Assembly (NCBI RefSeq): GCF_021278025.1
Contig: NZ_JAIBHJ010000004.1
Location: 1-64,000 of the forward strand
DNA: 64,000 nucleotides
Direction: 5' to 3'
Source of the DNA: Motilimonas sp. E26
GTDB taxonomy: Bacteria; Pseudomonadota; Gammaproteobacteria; Enterobacterales; CBDFNC01
Below are positions 1 to 8,672 of this stretch, one piece after another. The stretch's first letter is position 1. Every line of letters starts with the position of its first letter. The notes beneath the pieces were generated by a model. That model saw nothing but the letters and a program-made list of their open reading frames with translations. It was not told where the DNA came from and did not search any database. Made by a program: the position numbers and the translations under genes.

Positions 1-261
1 CACCACAAAAGCGCTGCCTTGTATAAATACCCAACAATTCGCTGCAAAAATAATCACGAAAGATCAACAGACCCTAGCTACCAAAGCGAGATCCCGCCGC
101 AGATATGACAGAGCTCATGCCATGGAATGTTGAAATCACTGGGGCAGATTAGCGCTTAACCAGCTAATTGAGCGCTTACACTTATTCAATTGCTTAAGCT
201 CTTTGGTTAGGCCCTTCTCTAGATTTTTGTAGAAGGTGATTTCTTCTCGTTTCGTGGCTTG
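1..261. other. Unassigned edge region, probably degraded mobile DNA
   Basis: No open frame of convincing length exists here. On the minus strand an open stretch of roughly 35 codons (about 150-261) ends in a stop, and another minus-strand frame is interrupted. The region abuts IS3-type remnants and looks like more transposon debris, but I could not assign it to a family. A short near-palindrome, agcgct...agcgct, lies around 150-177. Confidence 0.3.
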
Positions 262-723
262 TTTGTTCTGGTCTAATCCCATCGGACACTTAATTTTGAG
301 ACAATAACGTCAATAGATTAAGGAAGTGATATGAGCCTGAAAAAATCACATAAAAGCTATCCTCAAGATTTTAAGGATGAAGCCGTTCTGATGGTGACAG
401 AGCAAGGTTACAGTGTTGCGGAAGCGGCTAACTTACTTGGGGTTGGCACCAGTCTACTTTACAAGTGGAAAGAAAAGTTTGAAGCACAGCGCCAAGGCAT
501 TACTTTAGAAGAATCGGAGCAGGATGAATTGAAGCGGTTCCGTAAAGAAAACAAAGAATTACGCATGGAAAAAGAAATATTAAAAAGGCCAGCGCCTTCT
601 TTGCAAAAGAAATGAAGTAAAATTTAGTTTCATTAAAATGTATTAGTTCAATTAAAAAACAGTCTGGCCAGTTCCCTATCGCCTTAATCTGCCTTGTGAT
701 GGGGGTGAGTAAGTCCGGTTATT
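262..723 (+). repeat. Direct repeat copy A (left part of an IS3-family element)
   Basis: These 462 bases recur almost identically at 3691-4153. The shared block starts at tttgttctgg and ends at aagtccggttatt. It carries the element's left flank, all of orfA and the first codons of orfB. By eye the copies differ at only a handful of positions, plus one missing A in an A-run near 580. The shared start at both copies probably marks the insertion-sequence end. Confidence 0.85.
331..615 (+). pseudogene. IS3-family transposase orfA, copy A, frameshifted at its end
   Basis: This is the 94-residue DNA-binding subunit of an IS3/IS911-type transposase. A helix-turn-helix spans about residues 10-50 (motifs SVAEAANLLGVGTSLLYKWK) and a leucine-zipper-like coiled coil follows (residues 60-88, RKENKELRMEKEILK). 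Compared with the copy at 3760-4050 it has lost one A from an A6 run. Its last residues therefore read RPAPSLQKK instead of KKASAFFAKEMK. The loss and the ruined orfB downstream mean the element is inactive. The start is the ATG that follows the aaggaag ribosome-binding sequence. Confidence 0.85.
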
Positions 724-1005
724 ATGACTGGCTTAAACGCCCTGCAACAATCATCAGCTTGGATACGTTGAAGTTATATCGTCGTATCCGACGCCTTTTT
801 GAAAAGAGCTGTGGCAGCAGGGGAACCGTGAAATGGTAAAGAGACTGCGCAAAGAAGGCTGCGCAAAGAAGGCTGTCAAGTTGGTCGCTATCTTGTTCGT
901 AAAATTATGCGTCGCTCACGCCTTAAAGTCATACAGCGACTGGCTTACAAGGTCACAACAAAGCGTAAGCACTCCGATTCAGTGGCTGACAATCTACTGA
1001 ATCCT
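640..1005 (+). pseudogene. IS3-family transposase orfB remnant
   Basis: This is the N-terminal third of an IS3 orfB integrase, readable only across several frames. One frame gives GVSKSGYYDWLKRP and then RRIRRLFEKSCGSRGTVK before a stop. After a one-base slip comes KRLRKEG, and in another frame LVRKIMRRSRLKVIQ and ADNLLN. The breaks include a 14-base tandem duplication at 845-872. The DDE catalytic core that should follow ADNLLN is absent, because the sequence switches directly to an IS110-like remnant. Confidence 0.8.
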
Positions 1006-1235
1006 ATTCTATATGTTTGCATCGTTGATTTCCAAGGTGAAACTGTCCCCCAGCAAAAAATACCTGCCAATAAAGGATGCTTTACTTAAACCTTATCATT
1101 GGCAATATCGTTGTTGGTATTGAAAGCATGCGCTGTTAGTATTGGATCTTCGATTAATGAAATGAGAATTAATTTCATCTTAGGCCGCGCCACGCACTCT
1201 GTATGAAAGCAACTCATGTCGGTAAAACCAAGGTG
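1006..1235 (+). pseudogene. IS110-family transposase N-terminal remnant
   Basis: Frames here give LYVCIVDFQGETVPQQKIPAN, then NIVVGIESM and, after further breaks, NEMRINFILG. This is the pattern of the RuvC-like N-terminal DEDD domain of IS110 transposases, where the D of CIVD and the E of GIESM are the expected acidic residues. It is joined directly to the IS3 remnant upstream and decays before reaching the C-terminal domain. I call it from motif memory, with no alignment. Confidence 0.6.
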
Positions 1236-1267
1236 CAACTGACGCTAGATATATGTCAAGACCGCGA

Positions 1268-1300
1268 ACCTTTCACAGCTAACCCCTTGCTGTGAAAGGT
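1268..1300. repeat. Perfect 12-bp inverted repeat
   Basis: The arms acctttcacagc and gctgtgaaaggt are perfect complements around a 9-base loop. There is no long T-run after it, so it is not a textbook terminator. It could be an element end or an old hairpin left among the transposon debris. The following 365 bases up to the glycosyltransferase start hold no gene I can recognise. Confidence 0.7.
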
Positions 1301-1664
1301 AATAAATCTTCAAGCATATTTAGTTAGAACAAAAATGTGAATTATTCATAAAAAGCTCTTATAATGCTGCGATAATATAAGGCGGCTAGTAGTGGGACAG
1401 CAAGTGCCCCATTATCCATACTGCAGAGTTTGCAATTGACCATAAGAGAGTGCCTTTGTTTAGCGACAATTTTAATGGGCTGGCTATAAACTTGGTGATA
1501 ACTGAACTTTGATAAGGGAAGGAATGGCCGTTCCCTTACAAAGGAAAGCTCACCTTAATTAGCTTCGCTCTCTATTGAGGTATCTATTGTAGACTCTGTG
1601 CCGCGAAAATATTAAGCATTCGATATGCTCTGTAGAAGAATTCTTATTCAGTTTAGAGGTTTAT

Positions 1665-2735
1665 GTGGAAAAAATAAATTTGGTTGTAGGAACAGGGATT
1701 AACGAATCAGGAGGTATTGCAACAGTACTGAATGTCTTTAATGATGCAGGCTTCTTTAAGAAAGAAAACGTAAGGCTAATTCAAACCCATACAAATTCTA
1801 AGCGTTTTTTTGGAATTAATAAATGTGCTTTATTCCTGCCGGCGCTACTGAAAATTATATATTACTCTATTTTTTTTAACGTTGGCCTAGTTCATGTTCA
1901 CATGTCATCTAGAGGGAGTTTTACACGTAAGTCAATTGTTATTTCACTTGCAAAAGCTTTGAATAATAAAGTTGTTTTGCATTTACATGGCTCTGAATTT
2001 CAAATGTTTTTTGAAAATGAGTGCTCAGAACCTAAGAAACAAAAAATTCGAGATACTTTTTCTTCTTGTGATCGAGTTGTTGTTTTATCAAAGAGCTGGA
2101 AAAAATGGGTTGATACTATTGTAAAGGATAAAAGTAAAGTTGTTACAATTTATAACTCAGTACCTTCTTTGGAGCTTTCTCGAGATAAAGTAATCCCTGG
2201 AACGGTATTGTTTCTAGGGAGGTTAGGTAAAAGAAAAGGAGTTTATGAGTTAATTAAAGCAAGTGTAGGCTTAAGAAAAAGGTTTCCTCATTACAAGTTA
2301 ATCTTAGGAGGGGATGGCGATGTTGAGCTGTTTAAAAAATATGCAGAAGAGCTTGGTGTTACAGATTGTATCCAATTTGTAGGTTGGGTTGCCGGGCGTA
2401 AGAAGTTGGAATTAATTGAAACTTCTCAGATATTTACCTTACCTAGTTTTAATGAAGGCTTTCCTATGGGGGTTATTGAGGCGATGTCCGCAGGCTTAGC
2501 GATTGTAGCATCAACCGCAGGAGGGATACCTGATGCGATTACGAATGAAGAAGATGGGCTCTTAATTGAAGCTGGTGATGCGGCGGCACTTGAAGATTCT
2601 ATCGCTAAATTACTAGCTGATGAAGATTTATCTCAGAAGCTAGGAAATAGAGCTAAGTGTAAGTTTAATAATCACTTCTCTTTAGATGTTATTCTTCCGC
2701 AGTTTTCTGAAATTTATTCAGAACTAAGCGGATGA
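1665..2735 (+). CDS. Glycosyltransferase family 4 protein, stranded among IS remnants
   Basis: This is a 356-residue cytoplasmic GT-B glycosyltransferase. The N-terminal half (residues 1-170) has the acceptor-domain look of family 4, including a VHVHMSSRGSFTRKS stretch. The C-terminal GT1 domain starts near TVLFLGRLGKRKGVYELI and carries the donor-nucleotide motif EGFPMGVIEAMSAGLAIVAS near residues 265-285. Family 4 enzymes usually build lipopolysaccharide or capsule chains; the sugar is not predictable. The start is a GTG after an agagg ribosome-binding site, because the overlapping ATG two bases upstream stops after three codons. The gene is clearly richer in A and T than the housekeeping genes further along. 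It has no partner genes, which suggests a transferred fragment of a polysaccharide locus. Confidence 0.9.
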   Translation: MEKINLVVGTGINESGGIATVLNVFNDAGFFKKENVRLIQTHTNSKRFFGINKCALFLPALLKIIYYSIFFNVGLVHVHMSSRGSFTRKSIVISLAKALNNKVVLHLHGSEFQMFFENECSEPKKQKIRDTFSSCDRVVVLSKSWKKWVDTIVKDKSKVVTIYNSVPSLELSRDKVIPGTVLFLGRLGKRKGVYELIKASVGLRKRFPHYKLILGGDGDVELFKKYAEELGVTDCIQFVGWVAGRKKLELIETSQIFTLPSFNEGFPMGVIEAMSAGLAIVASTAGGIPDAITNEEDGLLIEAGDAAALEDSIAKLLADEDLSQKLGNRAKCKFNNHFSLDVILPQFSEIYSELSG

Positions 2736-2810
2736 AGTTTTCCTTGGTCTTCCTGTGGTGTTGACTCATCTGTACTAGCTCGGACAAGAGCTGATGCATT
2801 GGCTTGGAAA

Positions 2811-2878
2811 GTGAGAGTTACCCGTTTTGATAAAAGTGTCGAATCTTTGAATCAAAACCCCAAAAAGAGGTAACTCAC
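2811..2878. repeat. Nested imperfect inverted repeats after the glycosyltransferase
   Basis: The outer arms gtgagagttacc (2811) and ggtaactcac (2869-2878) match except for a two-base insertion. The inner arms gttttgat (2824) and atcaaaac (2851) match perfectly. This could be an insertion-sequence end or a transcription-stop structure. The stretch from 2736 to the next remnant holds no gene I recognise. Confidence 0.45.
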
Positions 2879-2883
2879 ATTCC

Positions 2884-3055
<172 letters not shown>

Positions 3056-3197
3056 CATTCCACAGCTAGTTCCAGATTTAATATAGTGTGAACGCACGAA
3101 CATTTCTGCGCAATTTTGCCAAGCTCCTATTGACCGCGAATCCCTACTTTGATCTATTACTACTATTTAACGGTCGCTCATTATATCTGCCCCTCAG

Positions 3198-3560
3198 CCT
3201 GTCATTAAACGCCTCGATCACCTCGGCTTAATTGCTGCTTTTTGTTACGAAATCGGGTTACCTCGCTTTATTGGCTGAGCCATTCTCAAACTCTCGGGCC
3301 ATCATGTCTCTCATGGTGATGCTGGGCTGGCAATGGTGCTTAAAAAGCCTTTGCCGAGGTCACCAAGCACCATATTCAATGCCTGAAGGCCGCACAAAAC
3401 AGCCGTTACTTTATTGCTGATGCCGCGCTTTACACGCAAGGCAGTATCAGTCTCTTGATGAACAAAAGCAAAAATTCATTACGCGCGTCCCGATGACCAT
3501 TAAGTCTGCCAAAGAGGCGCTATTAGCACTCGACTCAACGCAATTAGAGCCGATTGGCTA
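3198..3560 (+). pseudogene. IS1634-family transposase remnant (internally deleted)
   Basis: An N-terminal piece reads PVIKRLDHLGLIAAFCYEIG and, in a shifted frame after a stop, VSHGDAGLAMVLK. This is the DUF4277-like start of IS1634 transposases. It is followed directly by a middle piece, RYFIADAALYTQGSISLL, then KFITRVPMTIKSAKEALL and a stop. Several frameshifts and a large internal deletion make it non-functional. The assignment is from recognised motifs only. Confidence 0.65.
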
Positions 3561-3690
3561 GGGGCTAAATCGATACTTCAGAAGTATAAATGTGCGTTAA
3601 GCGCTTCGCAATGGGCAAGCCTGATTGGTTAACTCTTGCCGAGTTGCAACGAAAAAACAACCTAGCGCCTCATAACGGTAAAATGTGTGC

Positions 3691-4153
3691 TTTGTTCTGG
3701 TCTAATCCCATCGGACACTTAATTTTGAGACAATAACGTCAATAGATTGAGGAAGTGATATGAGCCTGAAAAAATCACATAAAAGCTATCCTCAAGATTT
3801 TAAGGATGAAGCCGTTCTGATGTTGACAGAGCAAGGTTACAGTGTTGCGGAAGCGGCCAAGTCACTTGGGGTTGGCACCAGTCTACTTTACAAGTGGAAA
3901 GAAAAGTTTGAAGCAGAGCGCCAAGGCATTACTTTAGAAGAATCGGAGCGGGATGAATTGAAGCGATTGCGTAAAGAAAACAAAGAATTACGCATGGAAA
4001 AAGAAATATTAAAAAAGGCCAGCGCCTTCTTTGCAAAAGAAATGAAGTAAAATTTAGTTTCATTAAAATGTATTAGTTCAATTAAAAAACAGTCTGGCCA
4101 GTTCCCTATCGCCTTAATCTGCCTTGTGATGGGGGTGAGTAAGTCCGGTTATT
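3691..4153 (+). repeat. Direct repeat copy B (left part of an IS3-family element)
   Basis: This is the second copy of the 462-base block at 262-723, in the same orientation and one A longer. It stops abruptly after aagtccggttatt, about 35 codons into orfB. The next bases are unrelated AT-rich sequence leading to the chemoreceptor terminator. The two copies bracket the glycosyltransferase and the other remnants, like the arms of a decayed composite transposon. Confidence 0.85.
3760..4050 (+). CDS. IS3-family transposase orfA, copy B (intact orfA, truncated element)
   Basis: This is a 96-residue orfA with an unbroken helix-turn-helix (residues 10-50, SVAEAAKSLGVGTSLLYKWK) and a leucine-zipper coiled coil, ending KKASAFFAKEMK as expected for the family. 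An A6G run sits where IS3 elements often carry a frameshift site. The -1 frame closes after about ten codons, however, and orfB is cut off at 4153, so the protein cannot make a working transposase. The start is the ATG after gaggaag. Without orfB it could at most bind element ends. Confidence 0.8.
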   Translation: MSLKKSHKSYPQDFKDEAVLMLTEQGYSVAEAAKSLGVGTSLLYKWKEKFEAERQGITLEESERDELKRLRKENKELRMEKEILKKASAFFAKEMK

Positions 4154-4280
4154 TGCTTAAGAATTATGACTGAATATTTTAAGCAAGGAAATTATGGTTT
4201 AATATTTCAGTTTTTAACTGGTTGAATTATTAGAGTTTAAACTGCTTATTAATAATCTTAAAAAGCAATAAACTAAAATG

Positions 4281-4306
4281 AAAACGGTGGCGTTGGCCAC
4301 CGTTTT
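4281..4306. terminator. Rho-independent terminator for the chemoreceptor gene
   Basis: The stem aaaacggtggc / gccaccgtttt around gttg is A-rich on one side and T-rich on the other, so it can act in both directions. It lies 18 bases after the stop of the minus-strand chemoreceptor gene. Confidence 0.8.
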
Positions 4307-4324
4307 TTCATCGCTGATTGCAAA

Positions 4325-6253
4325 TCAATCAACTTTAAACTGCGACATGGTCTGTTTTAACTTAGCTGATAAGCTAGAAAGTTGCTCGCTTACTTCATTG
4401 GCTTGTTCAACAGAAAGCAGTGACGAAGCGCAGGCATCTTGCATTCGTTCAGTACTTTGGTTTACTTCATGAGTGACGTCAACTTGCTGTTTTGATAATT
4501 GCGCGATATTTTCAATCATTTCATATAATTCAGCAATCGAGTGGAAAATGGCATCTTGCAGAGCATCTGCTTGATTAAGCTCATTAATACCTTCATTGGC
4601 GTGTTCAAAGGTACTTTCCATTTCATTCACTAAAGTGCGCGCTTCTGTTTGTAGTGCTTCAATACTTTGTTGAATTTCTAAGGTTGAGCTTTGTGTACGA
4701 CTGGCAAGGGTGCGCACTTCATCAGCAACCACGGCAAAGCCTCGTCCGGTTTCACCTGCTCGCGCAGCTTCAATGGCAGCATTAAGGGCTAATAGGTTTG
4801 TTTGTTCGGCAATGCCTTGGATCACATCGAGTACACTGCCAATTTTTAAACTTAGTTGCTCAAATTGGCCGACTCTTTGGTTGGTTTGACTTACCCGCTC
4901 AACTAGTTGCTCAATTAATCGTTTTACGTGTTGTGATGTTGCATTGTTTTGTTCACTGTCTGTTTTTACTTGATCAATGCTCGACATCACCTTTTGTACT
5001 TCGGCTTCTTCTTGATTGATATTTTGCATGACTTGAACCATGGCACTTGCTACCACATCAACTTCCTGTTGTTGTTTAGTCAGGGCTTGATAAACCCCTG
5101 CTGATTTTTGTTGCATAGTCTGGCTTTGTGATGCCGTTTGATCGGCTGCTAGGTTGGCTTCAATTATCAATTTACGGGTTTTCTCTAGGAAAGCATTAAC
5201 ACTATGGGCCATAGCACCGATTTCATCTTTAGAATGAATGGAAATTTTCTGTGTTAAGTCACCACCGCCGCGAGCTAGGTTTTGTAGAGCACTGGTCAGC
5301 ATGGTTATTTTCGACAAAATACGGTTGCTGATAATAAAGGTGAGGGCAACTAATAATGCGACAGCTGAACACAGTAAAATAACCCAAAGATCGCTAATTA
5401 AGCTAACAACGTTCTCTTGTACAGCCTGGTTGATATTATTGGCCGTTTGCTGGTTTCCTTCGCGGACTTTATCCAATGATGAGTTTAAGGTTTGTTGTGT
5501 TAATTTGGCTTCGTTGTTTAAAACTTGTTCTACTTCATTTGCACTGGTATCAATTAAGCTAGAGAATTGTTGGCCTAAGGTTTCATTCAATTGTGCTTGT
5601 TCTGATGTATCTACGGCGATGATGAACTTGCCAATAACTGAGCCTTTAGGGTTAATATCCGCTTCAGCAATATAAACCTGTTTTGACAACTTTGCGCCAC
5701 TGATCAGTTTATCCATTTTCCTTCTGCCCGTGCCTTGTTCTATTAACGCTGTCACTTTGGCTGAGCTACGGTCAATATGCCGAGTTAGGTACTTTCCTTG
5801 TGCGTCAAAATAGATGGCAAATAACACTTTAGGATTTTGATGAGCCGCGATAACTAACTCTGTTAGTTTGGGAATATCTTTATCCCAAATATATGGAGGA
5901 GAGACGGAAGCGAGTAAAGTCGCTTGCGCTTGAATACTTTGTTTGGCGTGGTTAGCGACCAAATCACTAATATTTTTTTGTGCCTCATTTAAGCCATGAT
6001 TTAAGCTAGTGTCGAGTGCTCTTTGGCTTTTTTGGGTGCTACTGAGCATTGCGTTTGCGATGGCTTGTTGAGCTAAGTCTATAGTTTGCTGCGTACTTTG
6101 ATTGCTGCTTTTAAATTCGAGCGCCAAATTATCCACTAGGCTGTTAATGCTACTTTTAGTCACGCTTAGAGTAAGGAGCGTCTGTAGGGCGACCAAAATA
6201 AATACTGCTAGCATAACTTGCAGTAATAGAGGGCTTTTAAATCTCGCGAGCAT
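4325..6253 (-). CDS. Methyl-accepting chemotaxis protein
   Basis: This is a 642-residue transmembrane chemoreceptor. Membrane helices lie at about residues 9-31 and 289-309. The periplasmic part between them (32-288) has a long helical start and a compact Cache/PAS-like core (around 118-216). A HAMP domain follows (about 310-362), then the cytoplasmic signalling hairpin with the conserved tip [26 protein letters not shown] (two adjoining stretches near 480-505). The tip docks CheA and CheW. There is no NWETF-type tail, so the methylation enzymes probably bind elsewhere. The ligand is unknown. The gene stands alone, facing its own terminator, away from the flagellar cluster. Confidence 0.95.
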   Translation of the reverse strand: MLARFKSPLLLQVMLAVFILVALQTLLTLSVTKSSINSLVDNLALEFKSSNQSTQQTIDLAQQAIANAMLSSTQKSQRALDTSLNHGLNEAQKNISDLVANHAKQSIQAQATLLASVSPPYIWDKDIPKLTELVIAAHQNPKVLFAIYFDAQGKYLTRHIDRSSAKVTALIEQGTGRRKMDKLISGAKLSKQVYIAEADINPKGSVIGKFIIAVDTSEQAQLNETLGQQFSSLIDTSANEVEQVLNNEAKLTQQTLNSSLDKVREGNQQTANNINQAVQENVVSLISDLWVILLCSAVALLVALTFIISNRILSKITMLTSALQNLARGGGDLTQKISIHSKDEIGAMAHSVNAFLEKTRKLIIEANLAADQTASQSQTMQQKSAGVYQALTKQQQEVDVVASAMVQVMQNINQEEAEVQKVMSSIDQVKTDSEQNNATSQHVKRLIEQLVERVSQTNQRVGQFEQLSLKIGSVLDVIQGIAEQTNLLALNAAIEAARAGETGRGFAVVADEVRTLASRTQSSTLEIQQSIEALQTEARTLVNEMESTFEHANEGINELNQADALQDAIFHSIAELYEMIENIAQLSKQQVDVTHEVNQSTERMQDACASSLLSVEQANEVSEQLSSLSAKLKQTMSQFKVD

Positions 6254-6401
6254 ACTATGACCCTATTCGGTAAAGGTATAAGATCTAAGTCTAGCAAGCT
6301 ATTTTAGCGAAATGTATCAGAATTGTTAATTTATGCTGTGTTGCGCAATGATTGCCTCGTAAGGTAGCTTCAGCCATAATGCGCCGATTCAAGGAGGCGG
6401 T

Positions 6402-6911
6402 ATGTCAGAAGACGATGAGAAGTGGATGCGGCATGCATTATTACTGGCCGACAAAGCGCAGGCAGTCGGTGAAATTCCAGTTGGTGCAGTATTAGTTAAA
6501 GATAATCAAGTGATTGGTGAAGGCTGGAATCAGTCTATTTCGCTCAACGATCCATGTGCCCATGCTGAAATTATCGCGTTGCGCCAAGCCGGTGCAAATA
6601 TCAATAACTATCGCTTATTAGATACAACTTTATACGTTACCTTAGAGCCTTGCCCTATGTGTGCAGGGGCGATGGTACACGGGCGTGTGGGTCGCCTTGT
6701 TTATGGCGCTGCTGATGCTAAAACAGGCTCGGCAGGTAGCGCTTTTAATTTGGTTGCTAGTGACAAGTTAAACCATAATTTGGACGTTTGCGCTGGCGTA
6801 TTAAGCGAACAGTGCAGTGAAAAAATAAGCGCGTTTTTTCGCCAACGCCGCGCTGAGCATAAAGCGCTAAAATTAGCGCAAAAAGCGGCGTTAGCTAAAG
6901 GAGAAAATTAA
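6402..6911 (+). CDS. tadA: tRNA-specific adenosine-34 deaminase TadA
   Basis: This 169-residue zinc deaminase converts adenosine 34 of tRNA-Arg(ACG) to inosine. The zinc site is complete: the HAE motif in CAHAEIIAL (His54, catalytic Glu56) and the PCPMCAGAM motif (Cys84, Cys87). The length and the N-terminal WMRHALLLADKA match the family. The ATG follows a strong aaggaggcgg ribosome-binding site. The stop overlaps the stop of the convergent mltF by a few bases. The tadA-mltF-purL arrangement is common in Alteromonadales as far as I recall. Confidence 0.97.
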   Translation: MSEDDEKWMRHALLLADKAQAVGEIPVGAVLVKDNQVIGEGWNQSISLNDPCAHAEIIALRQAGANINNYRLLDTTLYVTLEPCPMCAGAMVHGRVGRLVYGAADAKTGSAGSAFNLVASDKLNHNLDVCAGVLSEQCSEKISAFFRQRRAEHKALKLAQKAALAKGEN

Positions 6912-8425
6912 GGCGTTACTATTTCGGTGTTGATTGCAGCACTGGCTTGTTCTAACGTAACCGCTGAGCTCGTTTGCTCAAGTGTCGCTGTTGCTGAAGA
7001 GGCATCTTCACTCAAGGTTGGCGGTTGTTCCTGTAATGCTGCTTGCTCTGCCAGTAATGCTTCTTTGGCTTGCTCACGAATTAGCCAAACCAAGCTCTCC
7101 TGGTATTGGCGAATGTTATTAACATAATGGCGCGCTTCACCACCACGTGCATAGCCGTATCGCGTGCGTTGATGCCATTGTTTACGTTGTAATAAAGGCA
7201 ATACATCTTTTACGTCTGCCCAGTTGTCTTGATCTTTACCGATCGATTTAGTTAGTCGCCTCGCATCCATTAAATGACCAAAGCCAAGATTATAAGCCGC
7301 CAGTGCAAACCAAATTTTTTCATCTTTATGCACGCTATCTGGTATTAAGCCTAATAAATAGGTGAGATATTTTGCCCCACCTTCAATACTTTGCTCGGGA
7401 TCAAGACGGTTGGTTATGCCCACAAAATCGGCGGTGTCGTTGGTTAGCATCATCATGCCTCGAACACCCGTTGGGCTTCGAGCATTGGGTTTCCAGTGAC
7501 TTTCTTGGTAGCTAATAGCAGCCAACAAAATCCAATCAAATTGCTCCGTTTGATATTTTTCAAATAGCTCGCGATAGCGAGGTAAGGTTGTTTTTGCACG
7601 CTGTAAAAAGCTGCGGGCATCCACAAAATCAAATTTTTCAATATGACCAAAATAACGCTCAATTAATTTGGCAACATGGCCTGATTGATGGTTACTACCA
7701 ATAAACTCAATCAGAGCGGAATACAAACTATCGTCAATACTTTTCTTTAACATCCAAGCAACGGGAAGCTGTTTTTCTAGGGTAAAGGCTTCAGCTAAAC
7801 TGGGGTAATATCGCTGTGCTCGCGCGAGCACTTTATCATCTACCATGGCATAAGTTGCTTCGCCGTCTGCCACCATGCGCAGTATTACCATTGGATCTTC
7901 ATCGTCAGTCGCAATCCAATCTAAGGTGGGGTATTGAATTTTGCGTTGTTTGAGCAGTTCCTCTGGGCCGGAGTCTTTCAATACTAAAATAGGGTCATCC
8001 ACTTCAGAAAAGTCTTTCGGTTTATTGCTGCCCTGACGATAAACTAAGGTACGCGAGACATTATAAAATGGCGGAGCACTGCGATATTTTTCGGCGCGCT
8101 CTGGTGTTAAGGTTAACCCTGCGGCAATAAAATCGATGTTGCCGTTATCTAACTCATTAAATAATTCAGTCAATGAATAGGCGGGGGACATATCAAGGCG
8201 CACCCCTAAGTGGTTGGCAAAATCATTGGCTAACTCGTAATCCATACCTGATAACGTATCACCAACATAAACATAACTGACAGGGGTGTTTAAGGTGCCC
8301 ACGCGCAGCACGCCGCGTTGTTGTATTTGTTGCAATTGACTAAAGTCTTGCAAAGGCTCACAGCCACTCATGAATAGACTCAGGGCTAGCAACAATAAAC
8401 ATGTAATAGAAGAGTTGTTTTTCAA
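6908..8425 (-). CDS. mltF: Membrane-bound lytic murein transglycosylase F
   Basis: This is a 505-residue lipoprotein that cleaves peptidoglycan with formation of 1,6-anhydromuramic ends. The signal peptide ends in a lipobox (LFMSGC, Cys at residue 22). A solute-binding-protein-like regulatory domain follows (about 35-265; LRVGTLNTPVSYVY and AAGLTLTPERAEKYR). The SLT catalytic domain comes next (about 290-450; ISYQESHWKPNARSPTGVRG, where the Glu of QESHW is the expected catalytic residue, and YNLGFGH). The C-terminal tail is rich in Ala, Glu and Thr and of low complexity. It is likely attached to the outer membrane. It converges on tadA with overlapping stops. Confidence 0.96.
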   Translation of the reverse strand: MKNNSSITCLLLLALSLFMSGCEPLQDFSQLQQIQQRGVLRVGTLNTPVSYVYVGDTLSGMDYELANDFANHLGVRLDMSPAYSLTELFNELDNGNIDFIAAGLTLTPERAEKYRSAPPFYNVSRTLVYRQGSNKPKDFSEVDDPILVLKDSGPEELLKQRKIQYPTLDWIATDDEDPMVILRMVADGEATYAMVDDKVLARAQRYYPSLAEAFTLEKQLPVAWMLKKSIDDSLYSALIEFIGSNHQSGHVAKLIERYFGHIEKFDFVDARSFLQRAKTTLPRYRELFEKYQTEQFDWILLAAISYQESHWKPNARSPTGVRGMMMLTNDTADFVGITNRLDPEQSIEGGAKYLTYLLGLIPDSVHKDEKIWFALAAYNLGFGHLMDARRLTKSIGKDQDNWADVKDVLPLLQRKQWHQRTRYGYARGGEARHYVNNIRQYQESLVWLIREQAKEALLAEQAALQEQPPTLSEDASSATATLEQTSSAVTLEQASAAINTEIVTP

Positions 8426-8556
8426 ACGTTAGAACTGCCTTAATAACCAAAATCAAACTATTTATACCAGCTATAACTATCTGAGTCATTAGAATCAAAA
8501 TAAAGCTGCGAAGTGAGTAGCTTATGCCACTGTTATTTGATTTTTGTTTTATCTTA

Positions 8557-8657
8557 TGTGGGTGGTGAGGTCATCTCAACAGCTTCTTATCTCATCTGTT
8601 GTATAGCCTTGTCTTCTCCTTTTCTCTATAATACGCGCGATTCAAACCCCACCCACA
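8557..8657 (+). promoter_or_regulatory. purL leader: -10-like box and spaced inverted repeat
   Basis: The leader contains a TATAAT in ctctataatacgcg near 8630. A 9-base inverted repeat, tgtgggtgg at 8557-8565 and ccacccaca at 8649-8657, spans it. The second arm lies just before the purL start codon. I see no convincing -35 at the right distance and no PurR operator of the acgcaaacgtttncgt type. Any regulatory role is a guess. Confidence 0.3.
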
Positions 8658-8672
8658 CAATAAGAGTGAGAG

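Noticed and set aside
907-1089. 60-codon open frame
   Set aside because: It is a chance fusion of an IS3 orfB scrap and an IS110 scrap, not a gene.
3232-3420. 62-codon open frame
   Set aside because: It reads an IS1634-type remnant in the wrong frame; the transposase motifs lie in other frames.
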